A stretch of 44,679 bases of DNA, taken from NCBI RefSeq assembly GCF_000344615.1, contig NZ_KB467824.1, positions 1,880,022 through 1,924,700 on the forward strand. Reading direction: 5' to 3'. Numbering within the stretch: the first letter of the stretch is position 1; every line of letters begins with the position of its first letter. This DNA comes from Janthinobacterium sp. CG3 (GTDB lineage: Bacteria > Pseudomonadota > Gammaproteobacteria > Burkholderiales > Burkholderiaceae_D). Shown in pieces: positions 20,226 to 29,439 of this stretch. Below the pieces are notes generated by a model that saw only the letters and a list, made by a program, of their open reading frames with translations, was not told the DNA's origin and ran no database searches. A program made the translations under genes and the position numbers.

Positions 20226-21139
20226 TGAAGAACACCACAAACATCACCATGAACCTGACTTTGCAGGGCCTCGACGGCAGCGCCGCCGCGCTGGAGCGCA
20301 TCGCCGCGCTGGCCGCGCCGGCGCGCACCACGGTGCTGGGCGCCAGCGCCGTGCGCTGCGAGGACATCAGCTACTCGTCCGGGCTGCGCCAGACCATCGA
20401 GGTGGCGGCCCAGGCCGCCCGCCTCGACGCCACCTACATGATGGGCGTGCGCCGGCTGAGCGAGTTCAAGCTGGTGGCGATGGACATGGATTCGACGCTG
20501 ATCACCATCGAGTGCATCGACGAGATCGCCGACATGCAGGGCCTGAAACCGCAGGTGGCCGAGATTACCGAGGCGGCCATGCGCGGCGAACTGGAATTCT
20601 CCGAAAGCCTGATCCGCCGCGTCGCCTTGCTCGAAGGCCTGGACGCGACGGCGCTGGAGCGCGTCTACGTCGAGCGCCTGCGCCTGTCGATGGGTGCCCA
20701 GAAGATGCTGGCTGGGGTCAAGGCGGCCGGCCTGAAGACGCTGCTGGTGTCGGGCGGCTTCACCTTCTTCACCTCGCGCCTGAAAGAAAAACTGGGCCTG
20801 GACTACGCCCACGCCAACGAACTGGAAATCGTCGACGGCAAGCTGACCGGCCGGGTAGTCGGCGGCATCGTCGACGCCGAGGAGAAGAAGCGCACCGTCG
20901 AACGCGTCTGCGCCGAGATGGGCATTACGCCGGGCCAGGCCATCGTCATGGGCGACGGCGCCAACGACCTGCGCATGATGTCGATCGCCGGCTTGTCGGT
21001 GGCGTTCCGCGCCAAGCCGGTGGTGCGCGAGCAGGCCGACGTGGCGCTCAATTTCGTCGGACTCGACGGCGTACTGACCCTGTTCGAGGCCGACGACGGC
21101 CACCACCACACGCCGGTGCCGCTGGCGGCCATACCCTAA
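20225..21139 (+). CDS. serB: Phosphoserine phosphatase
   Basis: SerB dephosphorylates L-phosphoserine, the last step of serine synthesis. This 304-residue HAD-family enzyme has motif I DMDSTLITIECIDE (Asp87 nucleophile, Asp89), motif II in LLVSGGFTFF, and motif III/IV in VMGDGANDLRMM. An N-terminal regulatory segment of about 80 residues precedes it, as in the longer SerB proteins. The first ATG overlaps the mfd stop by one base. A second in-frame ATG eight codons on (MNLTLQGLDG) is an alternative start. The C-terminus (FEADDGHHHTP) is His-rich. Co-expression with mfd follows from the overlap; no functional link between the two is implied. Confidence 0.95.
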   Translation: MKNTTNITMNLTLQGLDGSAAALERIAALAAPARTTVLGASAVRCEDISYSSGLRQTIEVAAQAARLDATYMMGVRRLSEFKLVAMDMDSTLITIECIDEIADMQGLKPQVAEITEAAMRGELEFSESLIRRVALLEGLDATALERVYVERLRLSMGAQKMLAGVKAAGLKTLLVSGGFTFFTSRLKEKLGLDYAHANELEIVDGKLTGRVVGGIVDAEEKKRTVERVCAEMGITPGQAIVMGDGANDLRMMSIAGLSVAFRAKPVVREQADVALNFVGLDGVLTLFEADDGHHHTPVPLAAIP

Positions 21140-21146
21140 GGTATTT

Positions 21147-21187
21147 GGTAGATCGGGTTAGCCCATCAGGGCGTAAGCCGACCTACG
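21147..21187. repeat. Dispersed palindromic repeat, 41-bp copy
   Basis: GTAGATCGGGTTAGCC-CATCA-GGGCGTAAGCCGACCTAC is an imperfect palindrome whose ends match the longer copies at 26713-26798 and 30333-30421. It sits between the convergent serB and penicillin-binding protein genes and could end transcription from both sides. Confidence 0.6.
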
Positions 21188-21194
21188 AAAAACG

Positions 21195-23624
21195 CTATGC
21201 CTCCGGCCTCGCGGCCTCGCTCGGCGCCGGCGGTTCCGGCGGCGGCGCCTCGGCGCCCCCACCCTGCCCCGGCTCCGGCGCGCCCTCCGGCTGCAAATCG
21301 CCCGGCTCCTCCTCGACCTCCTCCGGCTGCTCTTGGTGGCGCGCCGGCGCCGGCCGGCGCCCGCCCGGGAACACCGCGTCGCGTTCGATGCGGCCGCCGT
21401 CGAGCGCGGCGCGGAAGAAGTCGCCCACCATCAGCAGCGCGTTGTGGCCGCCCTGGCCCCAGTAATTGCTGCGCATCGTCACGCGGGCGTCGTTGAAGCC
21501 AACCCAGGCGCCCGCCACCAGGTTCGGGTGCATCAAGATGAACCAGCCGTCGGTGTTGTTCTGCGTCGTGCCGGTTTTGCCGGCGACGTCGCCGGAAATG
21601 CCGAAGCGGTAGCGCACGCCGGTGCCGGTGCCGCGGTTGACGACGCCGCGCATCATGTCGACCAGGGTCGCGGCCGACTCGGCCGACATGGCGCGCTGCG
21701 GCGACTGCGGCGCGAAGCTGGCGATGGTCTTGCCGGCGCGGTCGGTGATGTGGGTGACGAACACCGGCTTGCGGTACTCGCCCTGGGCGGCGATGCTGGC
21801 GTAGGCGTTGACCATCTCCAGCAAGGTCACCGGGCTGGTGCCCAGCGCCAGCGACGGTACCGGCGTCAATTTGCTGTCGCGCACGCCGAGCGCGCGCGCC
21901 AGTTTGACGATGGCCGGCAGGCCGACGTCCTGCATCACCTGCGCGGTAATGGTGTTCTTCGAGTAGACCAGGCCGTCGCGCATCGTCATTTGTTGGCCGC
22001 TGGTGCCGCTCATGTCGGTCGGGCGCCAAATGGTGCCGTCGCCGGCCTTGATGTCGAGCACGGCGTCGCGGTACGGTTTCTCCGGCGGCAGGCCCTTCTC
22101 CAGCGCGGCGCCGTAGACGAAGGGTTTGAAGGTCGAGCCGGGCTGGCGCTGCGCCTGGGCGACGTGGTCGTATTGCTCGCGGCGGAAGTCGCGGCTGCCG
22201 ACCCAGGCGCGCAACTGGCCGCTGCCCGGGTCCATCGCGACGAAGCCCGCCTCCAGGCGCGTCTTGGCGGCGCGCAGCTGGGCGACGAAGGCGCGGTCGG
22301 CCTTCAGGCGCCGTAGCGCGTCAGCCGCCGCCTCGCCGCCTTCGACGGCGCGGCGGTACTCGGGCGATTCGCGCACGACGGCGTCGGCCAGCGCGCCGTG
22401 CGTATCCCAGAAGTACTGGAAGGCGCCGTCGCGCGTGCCGGCGTAGGAGCCGGTCGAGGTCGACGACCAGGTTGCGGAGCGGCTCCACTCGGTGTCGGCG
22501 ACCGCCTGCAGCGCGCCGCCCTGGCGCTCGACGGCGCGCATCGCCGCCTGCTGCAGCGCGTAGTCGAGCGTGGTATGCACCACCAGGCCGTCGCGCTCAA
22601 GGTTGTAGTCGTTCTCGTCGGCCCACTCGATCAACCACTTGCGCACGTGCGCGGTGAAGTGCGCGTCCGTCATGCTGCGCTCGGTCTGGCGCGAGAAGCG
22701 CACCCGCAGCGGGCGCCGCACCAGCTCGCGATAGCGCCGCTCGGTCATGGCGTTATGCTTGCGCATCTGCCCCAGCACGACGTTGCGGCGCTTGAGCGAG
22801 CGCTCCGGGTTGCCGACCGGGTTGTAGTAATGGGTGCCCTTGAGCATGCCGACCAGGGTCGCGCTTTCGAGGATGTCGAGGCGCGCGGCCGGCTTGTCGA
22901 AATAGGTGCGCGCCGCCATCTCGATGCCGAAGGTGTTGTACAGGAAGGGCACCGTGTTCAGGTAGGCTTCCAGGATCTCGGTCTTGCTGAAGGTCGCCTC
23001 GATCTTCAGCGCGGTGATCATCTCCTTGACCTTGCGGTTCAGGTTGCGCGAACGCCCTATCTCCTCGGGGAACATATTGCGCGCCAACTGCTGCGTAATG
23101 GTCGAGCCGCCCTGGGCGTCGCCGCTCAGGCTCGACAGCAAGGCGCCGCCGATGCGCACGAAATCGACGCCGTGGTGCTGGTAGAAGCGGTGGTCCTCGG
23201 TGGCCACCAGGGCCGCCACCACCTGCGGCGAAATCTGCGCCAGCGTCACGTGTTCCTGCAAGCCCTGGTCGAAACTGGCCAGCTCCTTGCCGTCGGCCGA
23301 CACCAGCGTGCTGGCCTGGGCGGCGCGGGCGTGGCGCAGGTCGCTGATGCCGGGCGTGAGCGGGATCAGCATCAGCACATACAGCACCAGCGCCCCCAGC
23401 AAGGCGGCGCCCGACCACAGCACCAGCAGCAAGCGGCGGCGCCCGGGCGGGCGGCTTTGCAGGTAGGCGTTGGCGCGCGCGCCCTGCGCCAGCGCCTCGG
23501 CGCCGCCGACGCGCACGCCCGCGCGCAGCCGCGCATACGCCGCCTGCGCCCGCGGCAACGTCCACGCCGCAAGGCGCGCGTACAGACGGCGCGCGCGCGC
23601 GGCCAATGTTTGATTCTCTTCCAT
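21195..23624 (-). CDS. Class A penicillin-binding protein (PBP1-type)
   Basis: This bifunctional peptidoglycan synthase has 809 residues. It has a cytoplasmic basic head (1-63) and one membrane helix (about 64-87). The glycosyltransferase domain has EDHRFYQHHGVD (about 143-154), the GGSTITQQLARNMF motif and RKVKEMITALKIE. The transpeptidase domain has the SxxK motif in GSTFKPF, the SxN in SKNTITAQVM and the KTGT box in VAGKTGTTQNNTDGWF. The tail after about residue 770 is Pro/Glu/Ala-rich and likely disordered. The spacing is consistent with a PBP1a/1c-type enzyme, but a precise subclass was not assigned. The promoter lies in the short gap before an Lrp-type regulator, also on the minus strand. 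Confidence 0.94.
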   Translation of the reverse strand: MEENQTLAARARRLYARLAAWTLPRAQAAYARLRAGVRVGGAEALAQGARANAYLQSRPPGRRRLLLVLWSGAALLGALVLYVLMLIPLTPGISDLRHARAAQASTLVSADGKELASFDQGLQEHVTLAQISPQVVAALVATEDHRFYQHHGVDFVRIGGALLSSLSGDAQGGSTITQQLARNMFPEEIGRSRNLNRKVKEMITALKIEATFSKTEILEAYLNTVPFLYNTFGIEMAARTYFDKPAARLDILESATLVGMLKGTHYYNPVGNPERSLKRRNVVLGQMRKHNAMTERRYRELVRRPLRVRFSRQTERSMTDAHFTAHVRKWLIEWADENDYNLERDGLVVHTTLDYALQQAAMRAVERQGGALQAVADTEWSRSATWSSTSTGSYAGTRDGAFQYFWDTHGALADAVVRESPEYRRAVEGGEAAADALRRLKADRAFVAQLRAAKTRLEAGFVAMDPGSGQLRAWVGSRDFRREQYDHVAQAQRQPGSTFKPFVYGAALEKGLPPEKPYRDAVLDIKAGDGTIWRPTDMSGTSGQQMTMRDGLVYSKNTITAQVMQDVGLPAIVKLARALGVRDSKLTPVPSLALGTSPVTLLEMVNAYASIAAQGEYRKPVFVTHITDRAGKTIASFAPQSPQRAMSAESAATLVDMMRGVVNRGTGTGVRYRFGISGDVAGKTGTTQNNTDGWFILMHPNLVAGAWVGFNDARVTMRSNYWGQGGHNALLMVGDFFRAALDGGRIERDAVFPGGRRPAPARHQEQPEEVEEEPGDLQPEGAPEPGQGGGAEAPPPEPPAPSEAARPEA

Positions 23625-23714
23625 TCTTGATGCCTTGCCCGATGCCGGATGATCCCGTATGGCAAGTATACCCGACCGTGGCGCCGTCCAATGGCAAGAT
23701 GGCCGCCGATTGCC

Positions 23715-24230
23715 CTATTTGGTGAAGGTGATTTGCCGTTTGACCTGGGCCGGGCGCTTGATGTGCTCCAGCGGCAGGCTGAAACTCTGCTTGATGGTTT
23801 TCAGCGTGACCGTCGATTTGACGTTGGCCACGCCGGGCAGGCGCAGCAGGCGGGTCGTCATGAAGTCGGCGAACGAGGCCAGGTCGGGCACGGCGATGCG
23901 CAGGATGTAGTCGGCCTCGCCGGTCACGGACAGGCATTCGAGCACCTCGGGGATATCGGCGATGGACTCTTCGAAACGCCCGCCCTGCTCGCCCTGCCGC
24001 TCCAGCGTCACATGGGTGAACGCCATCACGCCCAGCCCCACCACCTCCGGGTTGAGCACCGCCACGTAATGCGAAATGACGTCGGTCTCCTCCAGGCGCT
24101 GGATGCGCCGGCTCACCTGCGACGTCGACAGGTGCACCTTCTCGCCCAGCGCGCTATTGGTGGCGCGGCCGTCGCGCTGCAGCGCCTGCAGCAAATCGAT
24201 ATCGTAGCGATCAACGGCTACCTTGTTCAT
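23715..24230 (-). CDS. Lrp/AsnC family regulator, probably of tyrosine catabolism
   Basis: This 171-residue protein has an N-terminal winged helix (YDIDLLQALQRDGRATNSALGEKVHLSTSQVSRRIQRLEETDVI) and a C-terminal RAM (ACT-like) sensing domain (LECLSVTGEADYILRIAVPDLASFADFMTTRLLRLPGVANVKSTVTLKTIK). Lrp-type proteins bind an amino acid and control nearby genes. This one is divergent from hppD across 130 bases and is followed by the aromatic aminotransferase, so a tyrosine or phenylalanine signal is a reasonable inference. Three related AT-rich sites in the shared gap are candidate operators. The C-terminal tail (ITFTK) is slightly longer than in E. coli Lrp. Confidence 0.92.
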   Translation of the reverse strand: MNKVAVDRYDIDLLQALQRDGRATNSALGEKVHLSTSQVSRRIQRLEETDVISHYVAVLNPEVVGLGVMAFTHVTLERQGEQGGRFEESIADIPEVLECLSVTGEADYILRIAVPDLASFADFMTTRLLRLPGVANVKSTVTLKTIKQSFSLPLEHIKRPAQVKRQITFTK

Positions 24231-24257
24231 TTAGTTCTCCAATGGGCCGTTTGATAA

Positions 24258-24330
24258 ATATTTTGTGCATGGCAATAGCGTTATTTTACCTACTACGCGC
24301 ACAATATGCGGCTTTAGCGCACTAAAATAT
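24258..24330. promoter_or_regulatory. Candidate Lrp-type operators between regulator and hppD
   Basis: Three related boxes occur in the divergent gap: ATATTTTGTGC (24258-24268), GCACAATAT (24299-24307) and GCACTAAAATAT (24319-24330). The outer two form an inverted pair about 50 bases apart. Repeated AT-rich half-sites with looping distance suit Lrp-family binding. The hppD start then follows an AGGAG site. Confidence 0.5.
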
Positions 24331-24360
24331 CCTTCATAAATCATAACCAGGAGCGCCACC

Positions 24361-25437
<1,077 letters not shown>

Positions 25438-25504
25438 GCACGCCCTGAGCTCTATTTTTACCGGCGCAGACGTCGTGCGCCGGCTTCCACCATTGAGGAA
25501 CCCC

Positions 25505-26698
25505 ATGTTCGAGCACGTTGACATCTATCCCGGCGATCCCATCTTGACGCTGAACGAAACCTTCATCGCCGATCCGCGCGCCGGGAAAATCAACCTGGGC
25601 ATCGGCGTCTACCTCAACGAGGCGAGCAAGCTGCCGGTGATGGGCGCGGTGCTCAAGGCCGAGACCGCCCTGCTGGCCAACCCGGGCATCCGCCCCTACC
25701 TGCCGATGGAGGGCGCGCCGTCCTACCGCAAGCAGGTGCAGCGACTGCTGTTCGGCGCCGACGCGCCGGCGCTGGCCGAGCAGCGCGTGGCCACCGCGCA
25801 AACCGTGGGCGGCTCCGGCGCGCTGAAGGTCGGCGCCGACTTCCTAGCCGCGTATTTTAAGCAGGCCGAGGTATGGATCTGCGACCCGACCTGGGACAAC
25901 CACCGCGCCATTTTCGCCGGCGCCGGCTTCACCGTCCATTCCTACCCCTACTACAGCGCGGCGATCCAGCACGTCGACTTCACGGCGATGCAGGCGGCGC
26001 TGAACGCGGTGCCGGCTGGGGACATCGTGGTGCTGCACGCCTGCTGCCATAACCCGACCGGCGCCGACCTGAGCGAGGCGCAATGGCGCGAACTGGCGAA
26101 AACCATCAGCAGCCGCAAGCTGCTGCCGTTCTTCGACATCGCCTACCAAGGATTCGGCGGCGGCATCGACGCCGACGCGTTCGCCATCCGCCACTTCGTC
26201 GCCGAGGGCATTCCGCTGCTGGTGGCCAGCTCGTTCTCGAAGAACTTCTCGCTGTACGGCGAGCGCTGCGGTTCGCTGAGCATCGTCTGCGACGACGCCC
26301 AGGAAGCGGCCAACGTGCTGGGCCAGTTGAAGGCGGCGATCCGCCGCAACTATTCGAGCCCGCCGACGCACGGCGCGCGCATCGTCGCCACCGTGCTGGA
26401 GAACCCGGAGCTGGCGGCCGACTGGAGCGGCGAGCTGGAGGCGATGCGCGGACGCATCCAGGCCATGCGCGAAGGCTTGTACGCGCAACTGCGCGCGCTG
26501 CGCCCGGAGCGCGATTTCGAGTACCTGATCAAGCAAAGCGGCATGTTCAGCTACACCGGACTGACGGTGGCGCAGGTGCGCAAGCTGCGCGAGGAATCGG
26601 CGATCTACCTGCTCGAATCGGGCCGCGTCTGCATCGCCGCGTTGACGCGGGAAACGCTGGCGCCGGTCGCCGCCGCCATCGCCAAGGTGCTTGACTAA
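25505..26698 (+). CDS. tyrB: Aromatic amino acid (tyrosine) aminotransferase
   Basis: This 397-residue class I PLP aminotransferase transfers the amino group of tyrosine, phenylalanine or aspartate to 2-oxoglutarate. Key motifs are GVYLNEASKLPVM, the Asn of CCHNPTG, the Asp-Tyr of FFDIAYQGFG, and the PLP Lys246 in ASSFSKNFSLYGERCG. The C-terminus has SGMFSYTGLTVAQV and the substrate-carboxylate Arg in GRVCIAALT. Length and motifs fit the TyrB/AspC group, and the position right after hppD favours a tyrosine role (it makes the substrate of HppD). ATG 25505 follows GAGGAA; a longer in-frame start is unsupported. The gap to hppD is 67 bases, so they are probably cotranscribed. Confidence 0.93.
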   Translation: MFEHVDIYPGDPILTLNETFIADPRAGKINLGIGVYLNEASKLPVMGAVLKAETALLANPGIRPYLPMEGAPSYRKQVQRLLFGADAPALAEQRVATAQTVGGSGALKVGADFLAAYFKQAEVWICDPTWDNHRAIFAGAGFTVHSYPYYSAAIQHVDFTAMQAALNAVPAGDIVVLHACCHNPTGADLSEAQWRELAKTISSRKLLPFFDIAYQGFGGGIDADAFAIRHFVAEGIPLLVASSFSKNFSLYGERCGSLSIVCDDAQEAANVLGQLKAAIRRNYSSPPTHGARIVATVLENPELAADWSGELEAMRGRIQAMREGLYAQLRALRPERDFEYLIKQSGMFSYTGLTVAQVRKLREESAIYLLESGRVCIAALTRETLAPVAAAIAKVLD

Positions 26699-26712
26699 GA
26701 CGATAATATGGC

Positions 26713-26798
26713 GCAGGTCGGATTAGCGCAGCGTAATGCGACGCCGGGCCGCCGCCGACGCCAGTCGGGTGACGCCCTTTGGGCTAACCCGAACTACG
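26713..26798. repeat. Dispersed palindromic repeat, long copy
   Basis: This unit of about 86 bases begins GCAGGTCGGATTAGCGCAGC and ends GGGCTAACCCGAACTACG. Its two halves are imperfect inverted copies. It lies between the convergent tyrB and PGDYG-like genes. The same unit recurs at 30333-30421. Confidence 0.75.
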
Positions 26799-26808
26799 GG
26801 AATGCGCG

Positions 26809-27255
26809 TTAGCGTGTCGTAGACGCGCCGCCATCCAACAGCTCATACGTCGCGTCGAAAATGGCCGCGGCGACGACGCCGAAGTTTCCCGGCCCGTACT
26901 GCACCAGCCAGTCGCCCGGCTTGCCCTCCACCGGACTGTGCTGCCAGCCGACCTTGACGCTGGCCGGCCGGTCCAGCCTGAGCGCCCACACTTCCCGGTA
27001 GCGCTTGCTGTACTGGCCGGGCTGGCCGGCCAGCGTATCGCCGACGGCCACGTAGGCGGCGTCGAAGCGGTGGCGCTGCACCGGCCACCGTTCCCGGTGC
27101 GGCCCCGTCAGCAGCGCGTCGCCGGCGCGGTACGCCACTTCGCCCTCGCGCGTGCGCAGCACGCCGGCGGCCGGCGCGAAGCGCACCGCTACCGGCTGCG
27201 CCCGCTTGAAGGCGCGCCGCGCTCCCGCCACTGGCATCAAATCGCCCTTGTGCAT
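26809..27255 (-). CDS. PGDYG-like small protein, coupled to the SLOG gene
   Basis: This protein of about 148 residues ends in a segment resembling the PGDYG family: KPGDWLVQYGPGNFGVVAAAIFDATYELL, with PGNFG at the place of the name-giving motif. Before it comes RYREVWALRLDRPASVKVGWQ. The function of this family is not known. A GTG at 27285 directly abuts the stop of the upstream SLOG gene (TAG-GTG), giving ten more residues (MLRWRFIGAD). ATG 27255 has the GGGGCGG-like site, so either start is possible and both imply translational coupling. The gene is convergent with tyrB. It contains no membrane segment, so it would be cytoplasmic. The family call rests on one motif seen by eye. Confidence 0.6.
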   Translation of the reverse strand: MHKGDLMPVAGARRAFKRAQPVAVRFAPAAGVLRTREGEVAYRAGDALLTGPHRERWPVQRHRFDAAYVAVGDTLAGQPGQYSKRYREVWALRLDRPASVKVGWQHSPVEGKPGDWLVQYGPGNFGVVAAAIFDATYELLDGGASTTR

Positions 27256-27285
27256 ATCCGCCCCGATGAAACGCCAGCGTAACAC

Positions 27286-29127
27286 CTACGGCATGGTCAC
27301 GTATTGCTGCTCCATCAAGCCGGTCCAACTGCCGTGTTCCGCGTACATCGTCGCGGCGGTCTCCAGCGCCAGCGTGCGCAGCGCCATCGGCGTGGCGCAG
27401 GCGCCGACCGCGGCGCGCAACGCCCGCAGCCGCGCCGCCGTTGCCTGGGCGCCGCGCGCCACCTGCGGCAGTTGCAGCTTGCTGTTGATGCCGTGCAGCG
27501 CCGCCGCCAGCGCCGGGAAAAAGGCCGTGATCAGCAAGGGCCAGCGCTGCGCGTGGAGCCAGTGTCCGAGGTCGGAGCGACCGTCGGCCAGCGCGTACAC
27601 GTGCAGCAGCACCGTCGCCAGCACCGCGAAATAGACGGCGGCGGTGACGCCGTGCAAACGCTGGTGCACCGTGCCGGCGTCGCGGTGTGCGCAGTCCTGG
27701 AACGCGATCTGCTCGTCGAGCAGCGCCGTCAATGCCAGCTTGTGTTCATCCTGCAGCGCTTCGAGGCAATGCAGCCCGCGCTCGGGCGCGCCGGCTTCCC
27801 GCAGCAGTTGCGTCACCAGCCAATGGTAGGGCATGGCCAACTGCTGCGGGGACAAGGGTGACAGCGGCGCGCCCGGCCGGCTGCGCCAGCCGCCGGCGCC
27901 CATGCCGCTGCCGCCCAGACTGGCCAGCAGCGGATGCAGCAAGGCACTCAGGCGCAGCGCCTCGGCCGCCGGCCGGAAGCGCATCCACGCGGCGTGGCTG
28001 TTGCGCGCGCGTTTGCGGTTAAGCCAAACCACCAGGCCGATGCCGAGCAAGGCCAGCAACTCCAGCGCGCCCCAGGCCAGGCTCAGCGCGCCCCATTCGA
28101 TGGCGCCGGCCACCGCGCCCAGCACGGCGAGGCTGCCGCACAATTCGACCAGCACGATCTGGTCGCGGTGCCGGCCGGACGCCCGCATGGCGGCGCGGTC
28201 GCAGCGGTCGAACCAGCGCCAGGTGGCGTCCGGCCACGCGGCGGCGCGCTCGAACGCGGCCGGACCGCGCCAGGTCGAGGCCGCCTGCGGCGCAACCCGC
28301 TGCGGCCACGGCCCGAACAGCGCCAGAAAGCCGCTATGGAATAGGCCGCTCCAGTTGCGCCGGCCGACCGTGGCGAGCGCCGGATCGAGCAAGGGCAGGC
28401 TCAGGCTGGCCAGCGTGCCGGCCCGCCAAAACGGGCCGAACGCCAGCGCCAGCTGCGCCTGCGGCGCGGCGTCGTCGAGCGCGACGAACAGAGCGCGCAA
28501 GAGCGCGACGTTGTCCGGGTCGACATGCAGTGCGGCGAAGGCGGCGGCGTCGAACTTGCCATGGTCGAGCAGGCGCAACGCCGCCCCTCCTTGCGCGCCG
28601 GCGTCGATCCACAGCACCGGCGTGAATTGGCGCAGCGCGGCGAGCAACAGGCGCACCGAGCCGCCGACGTGGCCGGCCGCCGGCTCGCCGTCCCACACCA
28701 CGAGCAGCGCGTCGGCCAGCGCCAGCTTGGCCTCGTCGGCCGCCGCCACCAGGCTCTCGGGCAGCGGCTCCGCGCACTGTTTGAGGATGAAGGCGGTACG
28801 CGCGGCCTGCGCCAGCGCGGCCGACGGTTGCGCCGGCGGACACGCGCCGATCAGGTGCAGCTCCAGCCCCTGCGCCCGGGCGACGCGCGCGGCGCAGGCG
28901 TCGGCGCCGTCGGCCACGCCGCTGACGATACGCAGCGCCGCGCCGCCGGCCGTCGCCAAGCCGGCGACGAGGCGCACCGCGCGGTCCATCATTCCTTCCA
29001 GCTCGGCGAGCCGGTCCGCCGACGCCGGCAGCCGCGCCGGGCGATGGCCGGCGATCAGCAAATTGCGCGCCAGCCTGCGGAACGGCGCGGCCGGAAAGGC
29101 AAGAGACGGCGAGTCGCAGGCGTTCAT
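27286..29127 (-). CDS. SLOG-domain protein fused to SLATT-like membrane segments
   Basis: This 613-residue protein has an N-terminal SLOG (DprA/LOG-like) nucleotide-binding domain: LLIAGHRPARL (about 24-33), RIVSGVADGADACAARVARAQG (about 66-87) and ADALLVVWDGEPAAGHVGGS (about 138-157). These match the GxR, SGxAxGxD and WDG-GG signatures. The next part resembles SLATT proteins: WFDRCDRAAMRASGRHRDQ, then two membrane helices (about 327-345 and 349-368), then NSHAAWMRFRPAAEALRLSALL. Two more helices follow (about 492-512 and 528-546), then HGINSKLQLP. SLOG-SLATT fusions are known from nucleotide-linked conflict systems in which the SLOG part senses a nucleotide signal and the membrane part is the effector. 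The downstream PGDYG-like gene is coupled. ATG 29127 is chosen because the longer frame upstream is noncoding in character. Confidence 0.7.
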   Translation of the reverse strand: MNACDSPSLAFPAAPFRRLARNLLIAGHRPARLPASADRLAELEGMMDRAVRLVAGLATAGGAALRIVSGVADGADACAARVARAQGLELHLIGACPPAQPSAALAQAARTAFILKQCAEPLPESLVAAADEAKLALADALLVVWDGEPAAGHVGGSVRLLLAALRQFTPVLWIDAGAQGGAALRLLDHGKFDAAAFAALHVDPDNVALLRALFVALDDAAPQAQLALAFGPFWRAGTLASLSLPLLDPALATVGRRNWSGLFHSGFLALFGPWPQRVAPQAASTWRGPAAFERAAAWPDATWRWFDRCDRAAMRASGRHRDQIVLVELCGSLAVLGAVAGAIEWGALSLAWGALELLALLGIGLVVWLNRKRARNSHAAWMRFRPAAEALRLSALLHPLLASLGGSGMGAGGWRSRPGAPLSPLSPQQLAMPYHWLVTQLLREAGAPERGLHCLEALQDEHKLALTALLDEQIAFQDCAHRDAGTVHQRLHGVTAAVYFAVLATVLLHVYALADGRSDLGHWLHAQRWPLLITAFFPALAAALHGINSKLQLPQVARGAQATAARLRALRAAVGACATPMALRTLALETAATMYAEHGSWTGLMEQQYVTMP

Positions 29128-29439
29128 GGTCCCGCCGGTGGTTGGTGAATGGAAGGTCAATACAGATCGATTGTAGCGACGCCCGGACGGACGGCGTTTA
29201 ATCAACGGCAAACCGGCGCCGCAAATCCGGGCGCAGGGCGGAGGCCTGGCCATATCGCGGCACCTCCCACAGGCCGGTTCGCGGAACCAGGACGACGGCG
29301 GCAAAAAACAGCAGTCTACCTACCGCAGGCAATTGTGTCCTTTGAGCCAGCCAATCAAATCACTCTTGTCTAAATATCACACCTAGAGTGTAATGCCGGC
29401 CTGCGCCTGCCCGCCCACCCTTCAAACAAAGGCCACAAC
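29128..29439. other. Divergent promoter region between SLOG gene and unknown gene
   Basis: The 312 bases between two divergent genes include a good sigma-70-like promoter for the plus-strand gene: TTGTCT (29366-29371), a 17-base spacer, then TGTAAT (29389-29394). No gene is seen in the gap. The other side, upstream of the SLOG start, has no obvious -10/-35 pair. Confidence 0.5.

Noticed and set aside
17058..20240. Very long open frame (over 1000 codons) on the strand opposite mfd
   Set aside because: It is His/Asp/Val/Gln-rich low-quality sequence with no domain pattern. It mirrors the GC-rich codon use of mfd, which is certain.
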